A DNA stretch of 64,000 nt from Mycobacterium paraense (GTDB lineage: Bacteria > Actinomycetota > Actinomycetes > Mycobacteriales > Mycobacteriaceae): positions 1 to 64,000 of the forward strand of contig NZ_LQPM01000036.1 of assembly GCF_002101815.1 (NCBI RefSeq), given 5' to 3'. Under the pieces are notes generated by a model that worked only from the letters and a program-made list of their open reading frames with translations, had not been told where the DNA came from and did not search any database. This document shows positions 15,071-22,692 of the stretch, one piece after another. Position 1 is the stretch's first letter; the number at the start of each line of letters is the position of its first letter. The position numbers and the translations under genes are program-made.

Positions 15071-16321
15071 CTACCCGGTCAGGATTCGGTACTGGGCGGC
15101 CATCTGCTGGTGTGCGCTGTCGAGTTGCCGCGCAACGGTTTTGATGGTGTACCGCCCCGCCGCGGCCACACACCAATAGCGGGGCACCAGCCCGCTGGAC
15201 CCCGCAACGCGGGTGCAGCGGCTCTGGGGAAGGCCCGGAACCGGCGAAGCGGCTTGCGCCGCAGGCGTTTTGGCAGCGATGTCGCTGTAGGCGTCGGCCA
15301 GCGTCTGCGCGCTGCCGGGATCCTTGGCCTGGTACAGGGTCGCCAGGTTGACCGATGCAAAGTCCACGCCGGCCGCGGTCAGGGCGGTCCCGACCTGGAC
15401 GGGGTCGTCCTCTAGGTGCAGCGCGCCGGCCGTCTCGTAGGCGGCTCCGGACATCGGAGTGGTTTGGTCCGCCGGCAACGGGAGGGTGCGCGCGACGAGA
15501 CCAGTGGGATCCAGCGGAAGCGCGGCGAACTGGTTGGCCTCGGTGGGCGCAAACGTGTCGATCAGCGGTATCTGGCGGTCTATCGTGCGGGCGGCCAACG
15601 GGGCCTCACAGTCCGGTCCGGCGGCGCAGCGCGCCACCTGGACGAGCACGTAGGGCCCGTGCGCGGTGAACACCGACAGCTCTCGCACCGTCTGGGCGCC
15701 GTCCTGGAAGGTCAGCAGCGCCGCGGCGGCGTCCGGATGGCCCGGCACGGCGATGGCGCGCTCGGGCTCGGTCACGATCGGCGTGGCGCTGGGAAGGCGG
15801 GGCATGCTCATCGCTTTGGCCTGCATGCCCTGGGCGGCCGAGGCCGCGGTGGCGGCGTTGGCGAAGCGCAGGACGGCGTTGCGCAGCGACAGTTGGGGAT
15901 TCGGCCCGGGCGTTTGCCGCTCGGAGGAGAACCCGACCACGAACGGAAGGTTGAAGGCGCCACCGACGATCGGCGTCCACACCACCTTGGAGAGTTCCTC
16001 GAAGGCGGTGATGACGGTCACCGAGCCGGTGGAGCCCGGCGAGCTCAGGGCGGGGTCGGCCTGCCAGGGCCCGACGACATAGGCGGCCATGCGGCGGCCT
16101 TCGACGAGCCGGCCGGCCTGGTCGGAACCGGCGGCACCGAGCGGGGGCAGCGGGGCGGTCGGGTACTTGCCGGGGTCGAGCAAGGAGGGGTTCACCGCGG
16201 ACGGCGGGTTCGATCGCGCCGGGGAGGCGGTGCCCGCGGTGGTGTGCTGACAGGCGACCAGGACGGCGGCGAACAGCGCCGCGAGGAAGAACCATTTCGC
16301 CTGCGGCGCCGGGCCCGTCAC
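15071..16321 (-). CDS. Lipoprotein, DUF7373-like, third gene of kinase operon
   Basis: The 416-aa product has a lipoprotein signal: hydrophobic stretch at residues 11-23 and a Leu-Val-Ala-Cys lipobox with Cys24, so it should be anchored outside the membrane. The mature part is a long secreted region with a repeated two-lobe look and three more Cys pairs near its end, as in mycobacterial DUF7373 lipoproteins. The GTG start overlaps the stop of the lipoprotein gene before it (GTGA at 16321-16318), so translation is probably coupled. Being encoded with a transmembrane kinase suggests a role in sensing or in a cell-wall process the kinase controls. Confidence 0.8.
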   Translation of the reverse strand: MTGPAPQAKWFFLAALFAAVLVACQHTTAGTASPARSNPPSAVNPSLLDPGKYPTAPLPPLGAAGSDQAGRLVEGRRMAAYVVGPWQADPALSSPGSTGSVTVITAFEELSKVVWTPIVGGAFNLPFVVGFSSERQTPGPNPQLSLRNAVLRFANAATAASAAQGMQAKAMSMPRLPSATPIVTEPERAIAVPGHPDAAAALLTFQDGAQTVRELSVFTAHGPYVLVQVARCAAGPDCEAPLAARTIDRQIPLIDTFAPTEANQFAALPLDPTGLVARTLPLPADQTTPMSGAAYETAGALHLEDDPVQVGTALTAAGVDFASVNLATLYQAKDPGSAQTLADAYSDIAAKTPAAQAASPVPGLPQSRCTRVAGSSGLVPRYWCVAAAGRYTIKTVARQLDSAHQQMAAQYRILTG

Positions 16322-16815
16322 GGTTTGCAGATCTTCCAGCCGTCTTCGAGCTTCAGCGGCAGGCTGACCGAGCCGGAGCCCAGCGCCTCGTTCTGGGCGT
16401 CCATCGCGACGGTGGCGGTATCGCCGGTGATCGCGACCGAAGTGATCTTGACAGTGGTGAGCCCGTTCTGGGTGCGGCTCTTCTTGAGGTAATCCATGAC
16501 GGGCCCGGTGAATTCGGCTCGCATCGCCGAGCACATCAGCTCGGTGTAGGCGCCCCAGTTCTGGGTGTTGTAGGCGTCCTGAAACGCCATGACGGTCTGC
16601 CGGATCTGATCCTCGTCGGACGGGGGCTTCGACGGCGCGGGCTCGTTGATCGGCGCCGCCGCGGTCACCGACGTCGGAACCGAGGTGTGCGGGAGCGCCG
16701 GAGTCCCGCCGGTCACGACGGAGCAGGAGGCGACGATCGCGGCGACGGCCAGCGCCGCCGCCGTCGTGGCGAACGTCGTTGTCGGTGCGCTCATTCCCCT
16801 CACTGCCTCCCTCAT
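16318..16815 (-). CDS. Small lipoprotein (NTF2-like/DUF4878-type), second gene of kinase operon
   Basis: The 165-aa product has a signal peptide ending in Val-Ala-Ser-Cys with Cys31 as the lipidated residue, a Pro/Thr/Ser-rich linker, and a compact C-terminal domain of about 100 residues (Gln-Thr-Val-Met-Ala-Phe-Gln-Asp-Ala-Tyr-Asn onward) resembling NTF2-like lumazine-type folds. The ATG at 16815 overlaps the kinase stop as ATGA; an internal ATG at 16794 would also keep the signal. It is fused by a GTGA overlap to the next lipoprotein. It likely works outside the cell with the kinase sensor domain. Confidence 0.8.
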   Translation of the reverse strand: MREAVRGMSAPTTTFATTAAALAVAAIVASCSVVTGGTPALPHTSVPTSVTAAAPINEPAPSKPPSDEDQIRQTVMAFQDAYNTQNWGAYTELMCSAMRAEFTGPVMDYLKKSRTQNGLTTVKITSVAITGDTATVAMDAQNEALGSGSVSLPLKLEDGWKICKP

Positions 16816-18509
16816 TGCCGGGGCACTTTGGCGGCCGTCGCGGTGACCAGCCCCGTGACGTCGGCGCCCCCGCCGGCGCGGCATTGCCGAATGTCGATGA
16901 TGACGTTGCCACGCACCTGCATCCCATGCTGACAGGAGGCGTTGCCGCCCCGCAGCGTGGCCGCCACGACGACGACCCCGGAAGTGATGCCGGGCTGGGC
17001 GAACTCCCACACCTGGCCAGGTGCGCCCGGAGGGGTCACCGTGACGGTCTTGCCGCCGCACAGGGCCCACTGTCCCCGCTGCGTCACGAGCGACGCTCCC
17101 GCCTTGCCCTCGGGGAAGGCGATGACGGCCTGGCTCACGCTGTCCTGCGACTCCGGTTCGTTCAGCGCCCGAAGGAACTGGGCGGCCACGCCGGTGTAAC
17201 CGCTGGCGGCGTACCCCGATTGCTGGGCGGGCGCCCAGGCACCTACACACTCCGGGTTGTCGAGGGTCGCGGAATCGTCGGACAACGTTGCGCTGTCACG
17301 CTCGAGAACCAGCGGGCCCCCGCTTGCGCCGCTCGGGATCTGATCGGCCGTCAGCAGGATCGGACGAAGTTGGGCGGCGGTGATGTCGGTGGCCGGTGGT
17401 CCCGGGGCGGATGGCGACGGGGCCGCGCCGGGGTCGGCGCCCTGGCCGGCCGGCCCGCGGTCCGGCCAGACCAGCACGGTGACCGTTGCGGCGACGACCA
17501 CCACGACCGCGGCCAGCGCCGCGGCGATCAACCCCCGGCGGCGACGGCGCCGCGGCGGGGGCGGCGCCAGCGTGCGCTGTCCGCTGTGCTCCCACCAGGG
17601 CGGCGTCGGGGACCCGACGGGATAGGGACCGACCTGACCGCTGGGTATGGGGGGCAGGGGCGCCCGGCGCGTGGGGTCACGCAGCGCGTCCGCCGCGGCG
17701 GCGGCGAGTTCCCCGGCCGAGCCGAACCGGGCGGCCGGATCCTTGGCCATCGCGACGGCGATCACCCGGTCCAGCGCGGCGGGCAACGACGGCACCGCGT
17801 CGGTCACCCGCGGGGGCGGACTGAACAGGTGCCCCATCATGACCGCGGCCGCCCCATTGCTGGCCGGGAACGGTGTGTGGCCGGTCAGCAGCCGAAACAA
17901 CGCGCAACCCAGCGAGTAGATGTCGACGCGGCCGTCGATCGGCCTATCCGACAACACCTCTGGGGCCGCATAGGCGACGGTCGCCATCACCGACCCGGTC
18001 GCGGTCAGCCCGACGTCGTCGAAGGCGCGGGCAATTCCGAAGTCGCCCAATAGGACTCGCTCGTCGGGACCGATCGGGCCCGACAGCAGAAAGTTGCCCG
18101 GTTTGATGTCGCGGTGCACCACGTTGTGCGCGTGGGCGAAGTCGAGCGCCTTGGCGACCTGCGCGATGATGTGCACCGCCCGCTGGGGCGCCATGGTCCC
18201 GCCGCGCAGCGCCGCATCGGCGTCGATGCCGTCGACGAATTGCATCGCGATCCACAGCTGCCCGTCTTCGGTCTGACCGCGGTTATAGACCGACACGATG
18301 TGGGGATGCTCGAGCGATGCCGCCGTGTCGGCCTCGCGAATGAATCGGGCCCGAAAATCGGCATCACGCGACAGTTCGGACGACAGCACTTTCAGTGCGG
18401 TCTGGCGGGGCAGGATCGGGTCGGCCGCGAGATACACCGTGCCCATGCCGCCGGTGCCCAGCACCCGTTCAATGCGGTAGCCGCACACCACCGCGCCGCT
18501 CGTCAGCAC
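16812..18509 (-). CDS. Transmembrane Ser/Thr protein kinase, PknH-type
   Basis: The 565-aa product has a cytoplasmic Hanks-type kinase domain (about 11-275: Gly-Thr-Gly-Gly-Met-Gly loop, Lys40, His-Arg-Asp at 132-134, Asp-Phe-Gly at 156-158), a Pro-rich juxtamembrane linker, an Arg-rich stop before one membrane helix (326-348), and an extracellular domain to the end. That domain has four Cys, enough for the two disulfides of the PknH sensor fold. It starts with GTG. Two lipoprotein genes follow with 4-base overlaps, so kinase and lipoproteins are a translational unit. It should transduce an outside signal to phosphorylation of cytosolic proteins. Confidence 0.93.
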   Translation of the reverse strand: MLTSGAVVCGYRIERVLGTGGMGTVYLAADPILPRQTALKVLSSELSRDADFRARFIREADTAASLEHPHIVSVYNRGQTEDGQLWIAMQFVDGIDADAALRGGTMAPQRAVHIIAQVAKALDFAHAHNVVHRDIKPGNFLLSGPIGPDERVLLGDFGIARAFDDVGLTATGSVMATVAYAAPEVLSDRPIDGRVDIYSLGCALFRLLTGHTPFPASNGAAAVMMGHLFSPPPRVTDAVPSLPAALDRVIAVAMAKDPAARFGSAGELAAAAADALRDPTRRAPLPPIPSGQVGPYPVGSPTPPWWEHSGQRTLAPPPPRRRRRRGLIAAALAAVVVVVAATVTVLVWPDRGPAGQGADPGAAPSPSAPGPPATDITAAQLRPILLTADQIPSGASGGPLVLERDSATLSDDSATLDNPECVGAWAPAQQSGYAASGYTGVAAQFLRALNEPESQDSVSQAVIAFPEGKAGASLVTQRGQWALCGGKTVTVTPPGAPGQVWEFAQPGITSGVVVVAATLRGGNASCQHGMQVRGNVIIDIRQCRAGGGADVTGLVTATAAKVPRQ

Positions 18510-18549
18510 CTCAACACCCTACGGTCACCCCCGTATCCGTACGGCTAAC

Positions 18550-19443
18550 CTATACGGCGCGATCCACCGTGGGCTGCTGCGATTTCGCGATCGCCGCCGT
18601 TTCGCTGGTGAGCTTTTCTCCGATGACCCGGATCTGTCGGGCGCTGAGCGGACACAGCGGATGCACCGCCAGCATCAGGGCGGCCTGCCCGTGATGGTCG
18701 AAAACCGGTGCGGCGATGGTGACAACCGGTTGTTTGCGACGACCGGGATTGTCGTCGGACAGGAATCCGATGGTGCTGAACTCGACCAGCAATTGATCCA
18801 GGATGTGCCGCACCGGCGTGGGCACCTCGTCGCTATCCAGCGTGCCGACGACCTGGACGGCCTGCGCCAGCGCGGGCGTCGTCCAGTCGACGTCGTAGCC
18901 ACGCTGGCGGGTGTGCTCCAACACCCGTTCCAGACGCCGGATCCGATCGCCGTTGTCGCCGGCGCCGCGGCGGACCCACGCCCGTTGTTCCTCCTCGGTG
19001 TCCCACGCGGCGAGCGCGACGCCGAACGGCGGGGCGTAGGGAATCCGGTCGCCGGGGATGCCCGCCGGCTGCGTCGCGGGGTCGCCCTCGAAGGCCGTGA
19101 CGACCAACGAATCACCGAACCGCTCCACGACGGAGCCGGCGTAGCCGACTTCGCGCGCGAGTCGCAGCGCCGCCGAACGTGCGGCGTGCGCGAGCGGGCG
19201 CGCGGTGTCCGTCCGCGCGGCCACCACGGCGAGCGCCGGACCCAGGGTGAATGTCTTCGCGACGGGATCACGGCTGGCCCAACCACGGTCGCAGAGCGTC
19301 TTGAGGATCGCGTGTGCCGTCGCCTGAGTGAGGTCGAGCTCCCGCACGATGTCGGAGAACCGCAGCCGGGCGTGTGCGGACCGCGCCAGCAGCTCAACAA
19401 CGTCGAGCACGCGAGCGGTCGGCGCCGACGACGATCCGCGGAT
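18550..19443 (-). CDS. IclR family transcriptional regulator (apparent ATC start)
   Basis: The product has an N-terminal winged helix (Leu-Asp-Val-Val-Glu-Leu-Leu-Ala, then Leu-Thr-Gln-Ala-Thr-Ala-His recognition region) and an IclR effector domain with several short basic and acidic motifs. IclR proteins usually start about ten residues before this helix with a Pro-Thr-Ala-Arg-Val stretch. Here that stretch is present, but no ATG, GTG or TTG precedes it before an in-frame stop. An ATC at 19443 follows an AAGGAG site by 7 bases and gives 297 aa. The alternative is GTG at 19410, which cuts the N-terminus. It is divergent from the ADH operon, which it probably controls. Confidence 0.83.
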   Translation of the reverse strand: MRGSSSAPTARVLDVVELLARSAHARLRFSDIVRELDLTQATAHAILKTLCDRGWASRDPVAKTFTLGPALAVVAARTDTARPLAHAARSAALRLAREVGYAGSVVERFGDSLVVTAFEGDPATQPAGIPGDRIPYAPPFGVALAAWDTEEEQRAWVRRGAGDNGDRIRRLERVLEHTRQRGYDVDWTTPALAQAVQVVGTLDSDEVPTPVRHILDQLLVEFSTIGFLSDDNPGRRKQPVVTIAAPVFDHHGQAALMLAVHPLCPLSARQIRVIGEKLTSETAAIAKSQQPTVDRAV

Positions 19444-19486
19444 TGCTTGACTCCTTCGGGGCGGGATTCATACAGTTACGGCGAGC

Positions 19487-19515
19487 ATTCGAGATTATAT
19501 ATCGATTATTCGAGA
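19487..19515. promoter_or_regulatory. Direct repeats in IclR/ADH divergent promoter
   Basis: ATTCGAGA occurs at 19487-19494 and 19508-19515, 21 bases apart (two helical turns), flanking an A/T-rich core with TATATATCGAT. It sits upstream of the ADH start and may be where the IclR protein binds. Confidence 0.42.
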
Positions 19516-19532
19516 AAACAATCGAGGATTCA

Positions 19533-20582
19533 TTGCGCGCGGTTGTGTTGAGGGATGGCCGGTTACAGGTCCGCGAGACGCCGGACCCGGCGCCCGGGCC
19601 GGGCGAACTGCTGTTGCGGACGCTGAGCACCGCGATCTGTGCGTCCGATGTGCACTTCATGGACCACCCCGAACTGGCCGTCGACGACCCGACGGGCCGC
19701 TCGCTGTATGACCCGGACCGCGACATCGTGCTCGGCCATGAGTTCGTCGGCGAGGTCATCGGGCACGGCCCGGGCTGCACCGACCGGTTCGCGGTCGGCT
19801 CGCGGGTGACGGCCATGCCCGTGCGCCTCGTCGACGGCGGCGCCGGGGGCATGCGCATCATCGGGCAGCACCCGGACGCGCAGGGCAGTTTCGGTGAGCT
19901 GCTGGTGGTTTCGGAGGTGGCGGCCAAGCCGGTCCCGGGTGACGTCGCCAGCGACGCGGTGGCGCTGACCGACGCGTTCGCCGTCGGCGAGTTCTATGTG
20001 AGATCGGCGAACATCCAGCCCGGCGAGATCCCGATCGTCATCGGCGCCGGCGCGATCGGCCTTTCCGCCGTCGCCGCCCTGGCCGGCCGCGCCATCGAAC
20101 CGATCGTGGTGGCCGACTACAAGCCCGATCGCCTCGCGCTGGCACGCGAATTCGGCGCTCACGTCGCGGTGAACCCCGCGGAGAAGCCGGCGTTCGACGC
20201 GTTCCGGGAGGTTCGGGCCGAACGCGGATTGCCGGGTCCCGCGGTGGTTTTCGAGTGCGTCGGCGCCGCCGGCCTGATCCAGAACATCGTCGAATCCGCC
20301 GAGATGGCCACCAGGATCTATTGCGCGGGCGGTTGGTACACGGGTGACACGCTCGACGTCACCACCGCCACCCGCCAGGGCGTCACCATCCAATTCGGCG
20401 GCGGCCCACACCCGCAGGACTGGTATGGGACGCTCGACGCCATCGCGGCGGGCCGCCTGGACCCCCTGCCGAGCGTCGGCAGAATCATCGGCCTGGACGA
20501 AGTCCCCGACGCGCTCGAGTTGGCCCGCAGGTCCGACGGCCCGCCGCGCATTGTGGTTCACCCGAACGGAGACGTCGCATGA
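19533..20582 (+). CDS. Zinc-type alcohol dehydrogenase (MDR family)
   Basis: The 349-aa medium-chain dehydrogenase has catalytic-zinc ligands Cys (in Ile-Cys-Ala-Ser-Asp) and Gly-His-Glu, and a Gly-Ala-Gly-Ala-Ile-Gly cofactor loop. It lacks the four-Cys loop that binds structural zinc; in its place is a Gly-Gly-Ala-Gly-Gly stretch. The TTG at 19533 has a GAGGA site. The next gene overlaps its stop as ATGA. With the SnoaL-like and SDR genes it forms an operon next to an IclR regulator, suggesting catabolism of an alcohol or cyclic compound. The substrate is unknown. Confidence 0.88.
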   Translation: MRAVVLRDGRLQVRETPDPAPGPGELLLRTLSTAICASDVHFMDHPELAVDDPTGRSLYDPDRDIVLGHEFVGEVIGHGPGCTDRFAVGSRVTAMPVRLVDGGAGGMRIIGQHPDAQGSFGELLVVSEVAAKPVPGDVASDAVALTDAFAVGEFYVRSANIQPGEIPIVIGAGAIGLSAVAALAGRAIEPIVVADYKPDRLALAREFGAHVAVNPAEKPAFDAFREVRAERGLPGPAVVFECVGAAGLIQNIVESAEMATRIYCAGGWYTGDTLDVTTATRQGVTIQFGGGPHPQDWYGTLDAIAAGRLDPLPSVGRIIGLDEVPDALELARRSDGPPRIVVHPNGDVA

Positions 20583-20989
20583 GCGAACGAGAAGACCGCC
20601 AAGACATCTCGGAGCTCTTGGTGCGCTATGCCACCGGGATCGACCGTCGCGACTGGCCCCTGTTCCGCACCGTGTTCACCGACGATTGCGAGCTCGACTA
20701 CGGCGAGATCGGCACCTGGCACGGCGTGGACGAAGTCACCGACTTCATGGACAAGACCCATGCGCTGGCGGGCCATACCCTGCACCGCCTGTCCAATCAC
20801 GCCATCACGGTCGACGGGGACAAGGCGGTGGCCCGCACGTACGTCGATGCGGTGATCATGTTCGGGGACAATCAATCCGGCGTCAACGCGTGGGGGTTCT
20901 ACGACGACGAGATCGTGCGGACCGCCACCGGTTGGCGCATCGCGCGGCGCCAATTCACCCAGGTCCGCATCACGACGTTCGGCCAGTAA
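20579..20989 (+). CDS. SnoaL-like/NTF2-fold protein
   Basis: The 136-aa protein has the cone-shaped SnoaL fold signature: a start helix with Ala-Thr-Gly-Ile-Asp-Arg-Arg-Asp-Trp, then Phe-Thr-Asp-Asp-Cys-Glu-Leu-Asp-Tyr, and a last strand ending in Thr-Gly-Trp-Arg-Ile. Such proteins act as isomerases, dehydratases or hydrolases, or bind small molecules. Its ATG overlaps the ADH stop, and the SDR follows 13 bases later, so it is the middle gene of a three-gene operon. Confidence 0.87.
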   Translation: MSEREDRQDISELLVRYATGIDRRDWPLFRTVFTDDCELDYGEIGTWHGVDEVTDFMDKTHALAGHTLHRLSNHAITVDGDKAVARTYVDAVIMFGDNQSGVNAWGFYDDEIVRTATGWRIARRQFTQVRITTFGQ

Positions 20990-21002
20990 GGGAGCGCGGC
21001 AC

Positions 21003-21821
21003 ATGACTTTCGCAACCAAGTACGGACCGTGGGCACTCGTCGCCGGCGCGTCCGACGGGCTGGGCGCCGCGTTCGCCGCGGGGATCGCCGAGCGCGGGGT
21101 CAACGTGGTGCTGCTGGCCCGCCGCCAGTCGGTGCTGGACCATGTTGCCGCGGAAATCAATTCGCGGTTTTCCGTCGAAACCCGGGTTGTCGCGCTCGAT
21201 CTCGCCGAGCCGGGTGCGGCATCGGCGATCGCGGCGGCGACCGGCGACCTGGAGATCGGGTTCCTGGTGTACTGCGCCGGCGCCGACCCGAATTACCAGC
21301 CGTTCCTTGCCAACCCGATCGGGGCGGCCGAGGCGATGGTGCAGCGCAACTGCATGGTGCCGATGCAGCTGTGCCACCACTTCGCCCCCGCCATGGTCGA
21401 GCGCGGCAGCGGCGGGATCGTCATCTTCGGCTCCGGCGCGGGCCTGGCCGGCGGGTCCAACATGGTCGCCTACGGCGCCTCGAAGGCGTTCGACATGGTG
21501 TTCGCCGAGGCCCTGTGGGCCGAGCTGCACGACAAGGGCGTCGACGTCCTGGGCCTCATTCTCGGCAAGACCGATACACCCGCGCTCAGGGAACTCGAAC
21601 ACGGTCGCGGGCAGATCGCCTCGCTCGACGACGTGCCGCCGGGGGCCGCCGCAGTGGACGACGTGATCGCGGAGGCGTTCGAGAACCTCACGAACGGCCC
21701 CACTTGGTTCGTCGGCGACGCGATGCGCGCTGCCGAGCAGCTGACCAGTTCACTGACCCGCAACCAGACCGTGCAGCTGTTCGCGCAGGCCGCGGCGGCG
21801 GCGATGGGTCCCCCGGGTTAG
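21003..21821 (+). CDS. Short-chain dehydrogenase/reductase
   Basis: The 272-aa SDR has Gly-Ala-Ser-Asp-Gly-Leu-Gly in the cofactor loop, Tyr-Cys-Ala-Gly in place of Asn-Asn-Ala-Gly, and Tyr-Gly-Ala-Ser-Lys as its catalytic pair. Val-Leu-Leu-Ala-Arg-Arg after the second strand suggests NADP preference. It is third in the ADH/SnoaL operon. A C-terminal extension of about 25 residues reaches the convergent methyltransferase gene, overlapping it by 4 bases. The substrate is unknown, presumably an intermediate of the same pathway. Confidence 0.88.
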   Translation: MTFATKYGPWALVAGASDGLGAAFAAGIAERGVNVVLLARRQSVLDHVAAEINSRFSVETRVVALDLAEPGAASAIAAATGDLEIGFLVYCAGADPNYQPFLANPIGAAEAMVQRNCMVPMQLCHHFAPAMVERGSGGIVIFGSGAGLAGGSNMVAYGASKAFDMVFAEALWAELHDKGVDVLGLILGKTDTPALRELEHGRGQIASLDDVPPGAAAVDDVIAEAFENLTNGPTWFVGDAMRAAEQLTSSLTRNQTVQLFAQAAAAAMGPPG

Positions 21822-22495
21822 CCGGGCGCGCGCCACGAGATCAGCACCCGGCCGTAGAGCAGCCGCCGTAACTCGGCGCCGGGAAGCAGCCCGCGGGCAT
21901 GGCCCCGCAACTCCTCCAGGGTCGCCGCCGGCGGCCACTTGATCGGCGCCGTGTGTTCCCACTTGCCCCGGATTCGGTTGGCGGCACCGCATGCGACCCA
22001 ACTCGTCAAGTGCCACAAGCCGTTTCGTATCGACGGCTTGACGAAGGTGACCACGGCCAACGTCCCCCGGGGGCTCACCAGACCCGCGAGGCGTTCCAAT
22101 GCCGCTCGGGTGTCCTCGATGTGATGCAGCGCCGCGTTGGACACGACCGCGTCGAAACCCGCTCGGGGCAGGTCGGCGGTCATCACGTCGCCCTGCAGCC
22201 ACCGGACCGGCGCCGCGGCAAATCGAGCCTGCGCGCGCCGCAGCACGGGTCCGTCGACGTCCAGCGCAATCACCTCCGGCACCCGCCGGCTCAAGCGGGC
22301 GGCGAGGAACCCGTCCCCGCACCCGACGTCCAGAACACGGCGGGCGGCGAGCGGAACCTTGGATTCCAGCAGCGCGTCGTAATGGATGTTGACGTTCCAC
22401 GGTTCTCCGGCGGAGGGCACCCGCCCGAAAATAATCGAGCCGCGCGCCCGGGGCGGCCCAGCAACCCCACCGACGCGGTGCGCCAGGTTTGCCAA
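21818..22495 (-). CDS. Class I SAM-dependent methyltransferase
   Basis: The product has Asp-Val-Gly-Cys-Gly-Asp-Gly-Phe-Leu motif I, Ala-Leu-Asp-Val-Asp-Gly for ribose binding, and Ser-Asn-Ala-Ala-Leu-His-His-Ile, a pattern of UbiE/type-11 methyltransferases. The TTG at 22495 gives 225 aa, but the conserved part starts with Val-Asn-Ile-His-Tyr-Asp near residue 34, so a downstream GTG at about 22396 is possible. It is divergent from the cation antiporter. The substrate is unknown. Confidence 0.82.
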   Translation of the reverse strand: MANLAHRVGGVAGPPRARGSIIFGRVPSAGEPWNVNIHYDALLESKVPLAARRVLDVGCGDGFLAARLSRRVPEVIALDVDGPVLRRAQARFAAAPVRWLQGDVMTADLPRAGFDAVVSNAALHHIEDTRAALERLAGLVSPRGTLAVVTFVKPSIRNGLWHLTSWVACGAANRIRGKWEHTAPIKWPPAATLEELRGHARGLLPGAELRRLLYGRVLISWRAPG

Positions 22496-22534
22496 AGTTT
22501 TCGATCAGGCCACCCTAACTTTGCGAATTGGAGG

Positions 22535-22611
22535 TTGCTGCCAGCAAAGATGGGATCCGATCTGTAACCCATTCGCCTGTCTGCCACGTTGCTGGCTTCC
22601 CGCCGCGCGGG
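22535..22611 (+). promoter_or_regulatory. Structured leader of antiporter gene with two exclusive stems
   Basis: TTGCT-GCC-AGCAA (22535-22547) is a perfect hairpin. Its right half, GCCAGCAA (22540-22547), is also perfectly complementary to TTGCTGGC at 22589-22596, and this longer stem would enclose TGGG/CCCA (22551-22554 with 22568-22571). The two folds cannot form together. CCCGC/GCGGG (22599-22611) follows. The leader runs about 80 bases further to the start codon. It has the logic of a cis-acting switch, but I recognise no known riboswitch class. Confidence 0.4.
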
Positions 22612-22692
22612 TAGGTTTGAGCGAGCGGGTCAAGCCACGGCCGCAAGTCCAAGCCTCCATGATCGGCACCCCCTTTGAGTTGAAGGATGACG

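Noticed and set aside
22496..22692. Iron-box (IdeR) operator in the antiporter leader
   Set aside because: Only a partial TTAGG-like half-site is present; it lacks the symmetric consensus.
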